The notes below the pieces were generated by a model. That model saw nothing but the letters and a program-made list of their open reading frames with translations. It ran no database searches and was not told the origin of the DNA. From assembly GCA_029067355.1 (NCBI GenBank), contig JAIEEQ010000076.1:1-47809 (forward strand): a stretch of 47,809 nucleotides of DNA. The letters are read 5' to 3'. The position numbers were made by a program, and so were the translations under genes. Below are positions 8,256 through 16,704 of this stretch, in pieces. The stretch is from Anaeroplasmataceae bacterium. GTDB lineage: Bacteria > Bacillota_I > Bacilli_A > Acholeplasmatales > Anaeroplasmataceae. The number at the start of each line of letters is the position of its first letter. Within the stretch, counting starts at the first letter, position 1.

Positions 8256-9929
8256 ATGAAAAGAAAAGGATGGGGCTTTTTTTTGATTGGGCTTGTTTTA
8301 TTTACCATAACAGCGTGTAGTACAAAAGCAGAGTCAAAATTAGATGATGTAATCCAAACCCTAGAAATTAAAGAAACTGGAAATAAGATTACTAATGATT
8401 TTTATGTTCCAAAAATCATGCAGTATGAGGATGATTTTTATCCTATTGTATGGAGCACAAGTTTGAATATAATCACAATAAAAGTGGAAAATCAGTTGGT
8501 TTTCATTGATATTGATTTTTCTACACTAGATATAGGAACTCATGATGCAAGTATTATGGCTACTATAAAAAATGCTAACAACCAGGCTAGTAAGACCTTC
8601 GATTTCTTTATTCTTAAAGAAGAAAATGGATCTAATGGTGGTAACACGGGAGATACTCCTGCAAAAGATATATCCTTTACTAAAAAGGAATTTTCCAATC
8701 GCTTAAGTGAGGATGGGCCTTTGACTGAAAGAGCATTTCCATCCATAGGAAATCCTAAAATGCTAGTTATTCCAGTGAATTTAAAATCTTCAGAGGCAAC
8801 TCCTAGAAATTTACGTGAAATCAAGACGGCTTTTACGGGTACTAGTGAAAGTACAGGCTGGGAGAGTGTTCAATCCTATTATCAAAAGAGCTCCTACGGA
8901 AAGATGAATATGGAAATTACAGTTTTGAATGAATGGTTTACTCCAAGCAAATCGGCTTCATATTATAATTCCTATTCCAATGGAAGTAGTGATGGATCAA
9001 CTTTAATTTTACAGGAAGCGTTAGAATATTATGATAGTAAGATAGACTTTACTGAATATGATTATGATAAGGATGGATACATTGATGGGGTTTGGCTGAT
9101 TTATAATTATGATGTTAATTATGAAAACTCAGACTCTCTTTTCTGGGCATTTACCTATTGGAATTATGAGGAAAATGAGTATGATGGTGTTAAATCCTAT
9201 TATTATGCTTGGGCAGGTATAGACTTTATGCATCCAACAAAAGAGGATGCTGGATACTACGATCCAACGGATATTACAATAGATGCTCATACCTATATTC
9301 ATGAAACTGGGCATATGCTGGGGTTAGATGATTATTATGATTATGATGAAAATGCGGGCGTAAATTCTTATGGCTTTTATGGTTGTGATATGATGGATTT
9401 TAACATTGGGGATCATAGTGCAATTTCAAAGCTGTTATTAGGATGGGTTGCTCCTATTGTAGTAGAAGGGAAGGGGACTGGATCAATTGATTTGGCATCC
9501 TTTACAACCACTGGAGAATTTATTATTATTGCAGACCATACCTTAAACTCAATATATGATACCTACTGGACAATAGAATTTTATACAAACGATGGCTTAA
9601 ATGCACATGATAAGCCCTATGACTCAAATCAAAATGCTTATGGTATTCGCATTATGGAAATTCATGCAGAAAAGAATATAGTTAATGGAATGGTCACAGA
9701 GAATTCAGGAACGTATCAAACAGGATTTAAATATGATAATTCAGATGAAAGTATTATGTTTGCAGATGGTATTTATGAAAAAGCCCCATCCGCATATAAT
9801 GATTATTCAGTAGATGCAGATTGTTTATATCAGGCAAACGAAATAATGAAAAATGCCTCTGTTCCATTTGAATTAGCAGTTAATTCAATGACTAGTGAAA
9901 AGACTAATATTACTATCACTATAAAATAG
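8256..9929 (+). CDS. Lipoprotein M6 family zinc metalloprotease
   Basis: 557-residue exported protease. The N terminus is a lipoprotein signal: charged start, hydrophobic core, lipobox ITAC with C21 as lipidation site. Residues ~25-125 form an immunoglobulin-like domain, then a short Gly/Asn linker. The catalytic M6 domain carries the zinc motif HETGHMLGLDD at residues 349-359 (HExxHxxGxxD, third ligand probably D359) and a DYDKDGYID calcium-loop-like segment around residue 270, both usual for immune-inhibitor-A-type peptidases. It would be anchored on the outer face of the membrane and degrade extracellular proteins. Single gene between two terminators, next to the secreted nuclease cluster. 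Ribosome site AAAGAGG before ATG 8256. A weak promoter may lie around 8186-8214. Confidence 0.88.
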   Translation: MKRKGWGFFLIGLVLFTITACSTKAESKLDDVIQTLEIKETGNKITNDFYVPKIMQYEDDFYPIVWSTSLNIITIKVENQLVFIDIDFSTLDIGTHDASIMATIKNANNQASKTFDFFILKEENGSNGGNTGDTPAKDISFTKKEFSNRLSEDGPLTERAFPSIGNPKMLVIPVNLKSSEATPRNLREIKTAFTGTSESTGWESVQSYYQKSSYGKMNMEITVLNEWFTPSKSASYYNSYSNGSSDGSTLILQEALEYYDSKIDFTEYDYDKDGYIDGVWLIYNYDVNYENSDSLFWAFTYWNYEENEYDGVKSYYYAWAGIDFMHPTKEDAGYYDPTDITIDAHTYIHETGHMLGLDDYYDYDENAGVNSYGFYGCDMMDFNIGDHSAISKLLLGWVAPIVVEGKGTGSIDLASFTTTGEFIIIADHTLNSIYDTYWTIEFYTNDGLNAHDKPYDSNQNAYGIRIMEIHAEKNIVNGMVTENSGTYQTGFKYDNSDESIMFADGIYEKAPSAYNDYSVDADCLYQANEIMKNASVPFELAVNSMTSEKTNITITIK

Positions 9930-9940
9930 GAAAAACAAAG

Positions 9941-9971
9941 CACTTAGATACGAAATCTAGGTGTTTTTTTT
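9941..9971 (+). terminator. Terminator after the M6 protease gene
   Basis: CACTTAGAT / ATCTAGGTG hairpin (one G-T pair) followed by eight T. Confidence 0.8.
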
Positions 9972-10031
9972 GCAATTAAATTAGAAAAACGTTATCAAAA
10001 GTAGATTGTTGTAAAAAAAATAAAAAATAGG

Positions 10032-10061
10032 TTGACAAAAAGGTTTAGGGGGGGGTACAAT
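10032..10061 (+). promoter_or_regulatory. Promoter with G8 tract in the spacer, upstream of the secreted-protein cluster
   Basis: Perfect -35 TTGACA (10032-10037) and -10 TACAAT (10056-10061) separated by 18 bp, of which the last eight are an uninterrupted run of G (10048-10055). Loss of one G would give the optimal 17-bp spacer. Such G tracts are very rare in this AT-rich sequence. Slipped-strand changes of spacer length are the known switch of Neisseria porA, so this promoter may be phase variable (inference). Confidence 0.7.
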
Positions 10062-10071
10062 CATATTGTAC
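10055..10071 (+). repeat. Palindrome over the -10 box (candidate operator)
   Basis: Perfect inverted repeat GTACAAT-CAT-ATTGTAC. Its left arm contains the -10 hexamer and its right arm lies over the expected transcription start, the position expected for a repressor operator. A further TACAAT hexamer is at 10069-10074. Confidence 0.55.
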
Positions 10072-10143
10072 AATAGTGATAAAAATGAATTGCTAAAGTA
10101 TAAGAGAAGTTTTAAAAAAAGAAAAGGGAAGGTATATTTGTAA

Positions 10144-12336
10144 ATGAAAAAAATTGTTTCAATGTTTTTATTACTTTGTGGTTTTTTAACATTGAGTGCT
10201 GTATTGGTAGAAGTCTATGCGGCAGAAATTATCAGTTACCGACTTGTAACTGATGCGTCAGAATTGACTTTGGGGTCAACCGTAATTATAACAGATACGA
10301 ATTCAAAATTTGCTTTGGGAACAACTCAAAATTCTAATAATAGAGTAGCTGTTGCAATTACTACCTCTCCAGATGGAAGCATTCCTCAAACAGCTGATGT
10401 ACAAGATATCATAATAGGAGAAGGAACTCAAGCAGATACTGTGGCCTTTAATGTTGGTAATGGCTATTTGTATGCTGCAAGTAGTAGTGGGAATCAGTTA
10501 AAAACAGCAACTGCAAAAACTGAAAATTCTGATTGGAAAATCACAATTGATCCAACAACATATGATGCTGAAATAAAAGCACAGGGTGCAAACACAAGAA
10601 ATTTATTAAGAAAAAATTCCAGCAGTGCTTTATTTGCTTGCTATGGTTCAGGACAAACTGCTGTTAAAGTTTATAAAAAGCATGTTGAAAGTGCAGGAGT
10701 AGATGAAGTAGCTACGGTTAAATTTTATATGAATAATGGTACAGATGCCATAGTAAAGGAAGATACTGTATCTAAGGGAACTCCTATTTTGTTTCCGGAA
10801 AATCCATCTAGACTAGGATATGTATTCTTGGGATGGTTTGATGCCGCTGAAAATGGAAACAAGGTTGAAACTTTAGCACCAACTGAAAATACAAATTTAT
10901 ATGCTCATTGGGAAGTAGATGTATATCACCATTTAAGAATTGATAGTACAGAGCTTAATAAACTTCCTAATGCCAGTGGAAGTGGGTATGCACCATACAA
11001 TGGATCCCATACTACATCAACTGGAGAAGAATTTTCTTCTAATCAGGTTATGGTCTCAACAGATGTTTTGCAATTCCAAAAAGATACAGGCTACATTTTC
11101 AATTCGTCTGCAATTTCTGGTACGATTGCCTATATTGCATTAGATATTGAGGAAGGAAGCTTTGTAGTTTCTACATCCGCTTCTATATTAAGCTCTAATG
11201 GAGAAAATGCACAAACAATAACTTCTGCAAATAATAAACTAGTTGTTACAAGTACAGATCACGCTTATTTCTATATTAAGAATAATACCTCTGGATCAGG
11301 TAAAGTGAAAGCTATTGATATTGCATATAATTATGTAGAACGTACTACTTATTCCATTACCTTTAATGCTGGAGATGGTGTTTCCTTTAAAGAAGGCAAG
11401 GGAACTACAATTGTAGCAAACAAAGGAGAGTCCACCACTATTGTTTTGCCAACGGCAGATGATTTGGTTCAAACACTTTATAAATATTCTATCTTGTCTT
11501 TATGGAATGGTCGTATCAATCGTCATCCAGGAGAGAGTGTTACTTTAGATGATGATATTACCTTTACTGCTATGTATGTAGCTCCTGAAAACTTAACTGT
11601 TGCTCAGGCGATAGAGGTGGCTGATATAACTGGAACAGCTGCTACAACCATTTCATTTTCAACTAGAGCAACAATTTCAGCAATTAATGGTAGAAATGTT
11701 TTAATATCTGATGAGAGTACTTCAGAAACTTTCGTAGTATATAATCCAAGTAATCTTTCTACATTAGCTGTTGGTGATATAATCACTGCAACAGGTAAGA
11801 TTAAGACTTATAATGGTACAAAAGAATATGATGCACCTAAAGTAGTTGTAAATAAGCCTGCTTCTGCAAGTGTTTTTGAAACTCTGCAAACAAAAGCAAG
11901 TTTAAAATTAATGAACGACACTGTTTCAATCCGTTTTGGTAATTTGATTTCAGCAGAAGCATATAATTCCGCAGCAACTTATGGCGTAGTTGTTTCCTTA
12001 GATGGAGCTGCTTTGACAAACCTGACTGCTGAGGCAATAGAGGCATTAAAGGAAGCAGGACAGGGAGCTGTTTGTGTTCCTGTTAGAGTAAATGCTCAGG
12101 GTGTGGCTGATGCAAATGGAGAGTATTATCAATTTGCATTAGTTTTAAATGATGTGCCTAATACAGATTATAATGTAGAAATATTTGCTACGATGTATAT
12201 GATTGTTGATGGAAATGTATATACTGCACAGATGAAATCAGCGTCTGTTAAAAGTGTTGCTTCTGCATATTTAGAGGGAGATACTTCTAAATTCTCAGCA
12301 AGTACAATAGAAATTTTAAATAGTTTAGTTGCATAA
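10144..12336 (+). CDS. Secreted multidomain protein (two InlB-type repeats, OB-fold, shared C-terminal domain)
   Basis: 730-residue exported protein with a Sec signal peptide (residues 1 to about 28, ending VYAAE). Visible parts: an N-terminal beta-rich domain of unknown family (~30-180); a Listeria-Bacteroides/InlB B-type repeat (~190-258, with GYVFLGWFD and LYAHWE); a Ser/Thr-rich beta domain (~260-400); a second, divergent InlB-type repeat (~403-480); an OB-fold-like domain (~485-575, GRNVLISDES and VGDIITATGKI) of the kind attached to extracellular nucleases; and a C-terminal domain (~585-720, PVRVNAQGVADANGEYYQFA) that recurs in the two nucleases downstream. No catalytic motif is recognised, and no LPXTG or membrane anchor. 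It is first in the cluster behind the G8 promoter. Probably an adhesin or a nuclease partner; function unknown. Confidence 0.75.
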   Translation: MKKIVSMFLLLCGFLTLSAVLVEVYAAEIISYRLVTDASELTLGSTVIITDTNSKFALGTTQNSNNRVAVAITTSPDGSIPQTADVQDIIIGEGTQADTVAFNVGNGYLYAASSSGNQLKTATAKTENSDWKITIDPTTYDAEIKAQGANTRNLLRKNSSSALFACYGSGQTAVKVYKKHVESAGVDEVATVKFYMNNGTDAIVKEDTVSKGTPILFPENPSRLGYVFLGWFDAAENGNKVETLAPTENTNLYAHWEVDVYHHLRIDSTELNKLPNASGSGYAPYNGSHTTSTGEEFSSNQVMVSTDVLQFQKDTGYIFNSSAISGTIAYIALDIEEGSFVVSTSASILSSNGENAQTITSANNKLVVTSTDHAYFYIKNNTSGSGKVKAIDIAYNYVERTTYSITFNAGDGVSFKEGKGTTIVANKGESTTIVLPTADDLVQTLYKYSILSLWNGRINRHPGESVTLDDDITFTAMYVAPENLTVAQAIEVADITGTAATTISFSTRATISAINGRNVLISDESTSETFVVYNPSNLSTLAVGDIITATGKIKTYNGTKEYDAPKVVVNKPASASVFETLQTKASLKLMNDTVSIRFGNLISAEAYNSAATYGVVVSLDGAALTNLTAEAIEALKEAGQGAVCVPVRVNAQGVADANGEYYQFALVLNDVPNTDYNVEIFATMYMIVDGNVYTAQMKSASVKSVASAYLEGDTSKFSASTIEILNSLVA

Positions 12337-12354
12337 GTATAGGAGGATATGAAA

Positions 12355-12486
12355 ATGAAAAAAAATTATGAAGCACCAGTAATTGTAGAAGAAGTAATAA
12401 GTGTAGAGGATATTGTTGCAGTATCCGTTGATTTAGGAGAATTACCTGGTGATGTGAATCAGGGATATCCTTGGGGCAAAGAATAA
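12355..12486 (+). CDS. 43-residue peptide of unknown function
   Basis: Short gene between two secreted-protein genes, with a perfect AGGAGG ribosome site (12341-12346) at 8 bases from ATG 12355; ATG 12349 is too close to it. The peptide begins MKKNYEAPVIVEE, is acidic (about eight Glu/Asp) and hydrophobic in the first two thirds, and ends in a Pro/Gly-containing segment, LPGDVNQGYPWGKE. No signal peptide, no cysteine, no membrane segment. The M-K-K-x-Y-E-x-P beginning is, as I recall, seen in small unannotated peptides of gut Firmicutes. It starts 18 bases after the stop of the large secreted protein and is followed by a hairpin, so it is co-transcribed with it. A peptide signal, a peptide precursor or a secretion helper are all possible; no modifying enzyme is nearby. 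Confidence 0.7.
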   Translation: MKKNYEAPVIVEEVISVEDIVAVSVDLGELPGDVNQGYPWGKE

Positions 12487-12492
12487 TAGAAT

Positions 12493-12517
12493 GGCACTAC
12501 GCAAGTAGTGCCTACTT
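12493..12517 (+). terminator. Hairpin (terminator or attenuator) after the small peptide gene
   Basis: GGCACTAC-GCAA-GTAGTGCC, a perfect 8-bp stem with a GNRA-type tetraloop, followed by TACTTTT. No convincing promoter follows before the next gene, so it may be a partial terminator or RNA-stabilising hairpin inside the operon. Confidence 0.65.
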
Positions 12518-12549
12518 TTGCTTATTATAAAATATATGAGGTGATGCTT

Positions 12550-14580
12550 TTGAAAAGGTTTGTTAAGCTGATTCTAGTTTTTACAACATTATTAACACTA
12601 TTTTCTGTTAATATTATTACAGGTCGTGCTATTTATGATAGTTCTAAAGCGACCAATGATGCTACCTTACTTGAATCATATTACAGAAATGTTAATACGA
12701 ATCTAAGTGGAGAAGATTTTAGAAGAAATCTAAGTGAGGTTATTTCTGCTGGCTATCAACGTCATCCTTACAGTGGTGGTTCTTCAGATGTGGCTACCAT
12801 TTTAAGAGAAAGTGATGCAGACCCTAGTGGAAATGGAAATGTTATTTGTATTTATACAGGATTGTCTATGCCATCTTCTCAGACTGGTGGTGCCTATGAA
12901 TGGGATAAAGAGCATGTATGGGCGAAATCTCATGGTTTTCCAAACGATTCAGGTGTGATGAAGGAAGCCTTTAGTGATGCTCATAACTTACGACCCGCTT
13001 TGGCCTCTGTTAATAGAAGTCGATCAAATAAGGATCATGGAATTGTAACAAATCCTACTCGTACAGATTACGGAAATAAACAGAATGAAACTACATTTGA
13101 GCCTAGAGATGAGTCAAAAGGTGATGTAGCACGTATTATGTTTTATATGGCTACACGATATGGGTTTGATGAGGTTAGTTTAGCTTTAGTAGATGACACA
13201 ACTACCTCAGCTTCTAGTCTAAATGGACGTTTTGGAAATTTGCAAACTTTAATTCAGTGGCATTATGACGATCCTGTTAGCCAAAGTGAGATATATCGAA
13301 ATAATGTTGTATATGGTTATCAAAACAATCGAAATCCGTTCATTGATCATCCAGAGTATGTAGCTTTAGCTTATCCAAATGCACAGGGGGGCACAACAGT
13401 AGATGAAACGAAAGTAGATGCAGTTAAGCAAGCGATTTCTCGTTTGCCAGATGTCATAACTCTAGAGGATGCAGATGCTATTAATTCTGCAAAAGCAATG
13501 TATGATGCCCTAAATTCTTTAGAAAAAGCTAAAGTAGATAATTATGATACATTAAAAAATGCTTTAAATACCTTAAAGGCCTTACAAGAGCCAATTACTG
13601 AAACTCCAGATTATACTTATAGTGTGACCAGTAAAATATTTTCTAACGTGAATCAAACGACGGATTTAAATGGCTTAAGCTGGACTTTAGAGGGTACACC
13701 AACAAATCAAGAGGGATATATTGGGTTTTATCAAAATGCAAAGGGGATTCAGTTAGGTTCAGCCTCAAAGCCCTTTAGTAGAATTAAACTGACTTCATCA
13801 AAGCTTACTAAAATAACAAAAGTTGTGCTTTATGCATCAGGAGCCACAGGAATTAATGCCTCCTTAAGCTGTAATGTAGGGAATCAAACAGCAAGTGAAG
13901 CCTATTCACTCACCAAAGATAACGCAGCATATGAATTTATGTTTGAACAATCGAATGGTGCTGTATCCTTTTCAATAATAAATAATAGCGCTAAAGCAGT
14001 TTATGTTCAGCGAATGGATATTTATTACACAGAAGTAGATTTAGTTCCAGAAACCTTAATTTTGACAGAAACTCATTCTAGCTTAAAAGTAAACTATGAT
14101 TCTGCAACCTTAGAAGCTACTGAGGTTAATTTGCGATTTGGTGTGAAGATGCTTGAGGATGCTTATCATCCTGATGCAAAATATGGAATAGTTATTGTAG
14201 ATAGTAGCTTATCTAATCGTCTTGTTAGTGGTGAACAGAATTTTACAACAATAAATGATTTTGTTTCCAAAGAAAATTATCTTGAGATTTCTCCAGTTCG
14301 AGTAAATGAATCTGGAGAAGAGGATGCAAACGGAGCATATTACCAATTTGCATGGGTAATTACAAATATGGAGGGTCATTATGAGGACACTCTTTCAGCA
14401 GTAATATATATGGAATATAACAATAAGGTTTATTTTGGAATATCTGAAACAAATTCTTTAGTTAATGTAGCAACAAATTATTTAGAAGAAGATTTAATTC
14501 AAAATGAAGATTTGAAAATTGTACTACAAAAAATAATAAAAGGAAGCGAACAAGATTCTTCTTGGCTTCCATGGGTTTAA
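12550..14580 (+). CDS. Secreted endonuclease I family protein, copy 1
   Basis: 676-residue exported nuclease. The TTG at 12550 is chosen because GAGGTGAT lies just upstream and the resulting MKRFVKLIL start matches the paralogue downstream. Signal peptide to about residue 27. The nuclease domain (~30-285) has the Endonuclease_1 (His-Me finger) motifs YEWDKEHVWAKSHGF with the likely catalytic His near residue 121, SDAHNLRPALASVNRSRSN and FEPRDESKGDVARIMFYMATRYG. Then a three-helix module (~290-350, LEDADAINSAKAMYDALNS), a beta-sandwich domain (~355-500), and the C-terminal domain shared with its neighbours (PVRVNESGEEDANGAYYQFA). The family cleaves DNA and RNA non-specifically; here outside the cell. 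It probably serves nucleic acid scavenging or breakdown of extracellular DNA. Confidence 0.85.
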   Translation: MKRFVKLILVFTTLLTLFSVNIITGRAIYDSSKATNDATLLESYYRNVNTNLSGEDFRRNLSEVISAGYQRHPYSGGSSDVATILRESDADPSGNGNVICIYTGLSMPSSQTGGAYEWDKEHVWAKSHGFPNDSGVMKEAFSDAHNLRPALASVNRSRSNKDHGIVTNPTRTDYGNKQNETTFEPRDESKGDVARIMFYMATRYGFDEVSLALVDDTTTSASSLNGRFGNLQTLIQWHYDDPVSQSEIYRNNVVYGYQNNRNPFIDHPEYVALAYPNAQGGTTVDETKVDAVKQAISRLPDVITLEDADAINSAKAMYDALNSLEKAKVDNYDTLKNALNTLKALQEPITETPDYTYSVTSKIFSNVNQTTDLNGLSWTLEGTPTNQEGYIGFYQNAKGIQLGSASKPFSRIKLTSSKLTKITKVVLYASGATGINASLSCNVGNQTASEAYSLTKDNAAYEFMFEQSNGAVSFSIINNSAKAVYVQRMDIYYTEVDLVPETLILTETHSSLKVNYDSATLEATEVNLRFGVKMLEDAYHPDAKYGIVIVDSSLSNRLVSGEQNFTTINDFVSKENYLEISPVRVNESGEEDANGAYYQFAWVITNMEGHYEDTLSAVIYMEYNNKVYFGISETNSLVNVATNYLEEDLIQNEDLKIVLQKIIKGSEQDSSWLPWV

Positions 14581-14599
14581 AAAGGGGAGGGAATAGAGT

Positions 14600-16657
14600 A
14601 TGAAACGATTCAGTAAAGTAGTTATTACATTTGTAATGTTTTTAACATTGATTGGTGTAGCCGTTATACAAGGTAATGCCAGACCATCCACATATTTTGA
14701 TGCAACATATTATACACAGAATATTCCAAGTGGATATTATGATGATGTTGATACATCATTAACAGAGGATGATTTTAGAAGAAATCTGAGTACGATTATA
14801 TCAAGAGGATATGTAAAGCATTCTTATTCAACGAATAATGAGGTATTAACGTACACAGATCCAGATCCTAGTGGAAATGGCAAAATCATTTGCTTATATA
14901 CGGGTCAGTCTTTAAGTAGTGGATCATGGAATAAAGAGCACGTTTGGGCAAAATCACATGGTTTTGGCACAGAATCATGGGAGCCTTATTCTGATGCTCA
15001 TCATTTAAGACCCACGTTAAATTCAATTAATTCCAGCAGAAGTAATTCAGATTTTGGAGAGGTTTCTAATCCAACAGGGAAAGATAGCTATGGGAATCGT
15101 TGGACAAGCAATACCTTTGAGCCTCGCGATGAGGTGAAGGGAGATGTTGCTCGTATGATGTTTTATATGGCAACACGGTATGGCTATGTAGCCCCTTATA
15201 ATCTAAAGCTTGTAAATGATTCAAATACTTCAATTTCCAAAGAAGGGAATGGACGCTTTGGAAATTTACAAACATTATTAAAATGGCATTATCAGGATCC
15301 AGTGAGCAAGGAAGAAATTTATCGGAACAATATTATTTATCAATTTTATCAAAAGAATCGTAATCCTTACATTGATCATCCTGAATATGTTGATTTTGCA
15401 TATCCAAATAGTTATTCTTCCTCAATGGAAGTAGACGAGGCAAAGGTAAACAATGTTATCAGTTTGATTGGAAGCCTACCTACGATAGTCACATTAGAGC
15501 ATAAGGATCAAATTAATGCTGCCCAAACAGCATATAATGCTTTAAATAGTCTTGAAAAACAAAGAATTGTTAATTATGCAGAGCTTGAAAGATGTTTATC
15601 TGCAATTCGTGACTTAGAAGGAGGAAGTACAACGCCACCTGATGTGCCAACAACTCAAGGCGATATTGTAATTGATTTTGAAACAGCTTTAGGAGTACCA
15701 AATTCATACAAAGCGGATGTTACCTTTACTGCAAGCGAAAAAGAGTTTTTTGCCTCTTATGCGTATTGTGGTGGTGCAAAGGATTTTCGATTAGGATATA
15801 ATAAAACAGATCATGCATTAGATTCTAAATTAGGGATTACAGGGAATGGAGCATATTTAGAACCGCAATTTGATGTTGAGAATCTAAAATCTATGAATCT
15901 GTCTGTAACAGGAAAATATGGTACAACAAATTCTTGGTATGTGTTATTTAAGGCAAGTGGGTCAAATGCCTATACACAGGTAGCAACAGGAAATCCTGGT
16001 AGTGCTAGTTCTTATGATATAACTGCATCCCTTTCAACTCCTGCAAATGGACGATTTGTCATTGTAATTGTTGGTTCTCTTCCTAGAATTGTTATTTCAA
16101 AGCTATCCTTATATACTGGAACAGGAGGCAGTTCATCTAATCCAGGTGATTCTTTCCTTACCTCCTTCATTGCAGAACAAACATCAGCTAGTATCAAATT
16201 AGATTATAATGAAACAACAGGCGATGTTTTAGAAGCCAATTTACGATTTGGTGGAAGAATTAAGTCATCCTCATACAACAGCAATGCTACATATGGTGTG
16301 ATTGTTTTTGATGCGGAATATGCAAGCTTGTTTGAACCAGGAGAACAACTAAATGAGTCAACTGCTTCTCATTTCGTGGGAGCTGAAAACTTTATTGAAA
16401 TGACTCCTGTAAGAGTGAATCAATATGGAAAAGTGGATGCAAATGGAGCATATTATCAATTTGCATGGTCTATTACGAATATGGAAGGTCATTATTCAGA
16501 TCAGCTTGTAGGTGTGATTTATGTTGAATATAATGGAAAATTATATTTAGGAAATTCAATAACTGCTTCATTGGCTTCACTTGCGAAAGGATATATAGAC
16601 CAAAGCATTTTTACAGATCCAATAACAAATGTAGCCTTAAAAAGCTTATATCAATAA
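14600..16657 (+). CDS. Secreted endonuclease I family protein, copy 2
   Basis: 685-residue paralogue of the preceding gene, 19 bases downstream with ribosome site GGGGAGG. Signal peptide MKRFSKVVITFVMF... ending about residue 27 (GNA). The nuclease domain has WNKEHVWAKSHGF, SDAHHLRPTLNSINSSRSN and FEPRDEVKGDVARMMFYMATRYG, so the active-site set is kept. A similar helical module follows (~270-335), then a Thr/Pro linker and a beta-rich domain (~345-510) that differs clearly from that of copy 1, and the same C-terminal domain (PVRVNQYGKVDANGAYYQFA). The two nucleases thus share both ends but have diverged in the middle, suggesting different binding targets. No surface-anchor motif is seen. Confidence 0.85.
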   Translation: MKRFSKVVITFVMFLTLIGVAVIQGNARPSTYFDATYYTQNIPSGYYDDVDTSLTEDDFRRNLSTIISRGYVKHSYSTNNEVLTYTDPDPSGNGKIICLYTGQSLSSGSWNKEHVWAKSHGFGTESWEPYSDAHHLRPTLNSINSSRSNSDFGEVSNPTGKDSYGNRWTSNTFEPRDEVKGDVARMMFYMATRYGYVAPYNLKLVNDSNTSISKEGNGRFGNLQTLLKWHYQDPVSKEEIYRNNIIYQFYQKNRNPYIDHPEYVDFAYPNSYSSSMEVDEAKVNNVISLIGSLPTIVTLEHKDQINAAQTAYNALNSLEKQRIVNYAELERCLSAIRDLEGGSTTPPDVPTTQGDIVIDFETALGVPNSYKADVTFTASEKEFFASYAYCGGAKDFRLGYNKTDHALDSKLGITGNGAYLEPQFDVENLKSMNLSVTGKYGTTNSWYVLFKASGSNAYTQVATGNPGSASSYDITASLSTPANGRFVIVIVGSLPRIVISKLSLYTGTGGSSSNPGDSFLTSFIAEQTSASIKLDYNETTGDVLEANLRFGGRIKSSSYNSNATYGVIVFDAEYASLFEPGEQLNESTASHFVGAENFIEMTPVRVNQYGKVDANGAYYQFAWSITNMEGHYSDQLVGVIYVEYNGKLYLGNSITASLASLAKGYIDQSIFTDPITNVALKSLYQ

Positions 16658-16660
16658 CAA

Positions 16661-16696
16661 AAAAAGCAAATGTCAGTAGTTTGGCATTTGCTTTTT
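16661..16696 (+). terminator. Bidirectional terminator between converging genes
   Basis: AAAAAGCAAATG / CATTTGCTTTTT, 12-bp stem with a T-run on both strands. It ends the secreted-nuclease operon and the converging ABC-F gene. Confidence 0.85.
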
Positions 16697-16704
16697 ATTA
16701 TCTT

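Noticed and set aside
11837-12046. Minus-strand open frame opposite the secreted protein
   Set aside because: Low-complexity Leu/Gln product, antisense to a well-supported gene, no start signals.
12355-12486. Small peptide as precursor of a classical RiPP
   Set aside because: No lanthipeptide synthetase, YcaO, sactipeptide radical SAM, peptidase or dedicated ABC exporter is near; the only radical SAM proteins (mtaB, and ispG-type Fe-S enzyme) are housekeeping.
12508-12549. Upstream extension of the first endonuclease to GTG 12508
   Set aside because: The codons fall inside a terminator-like hairpin; the TTG at 12550 has GAGGTGAT and gives the same MKRF start as the paralogue.
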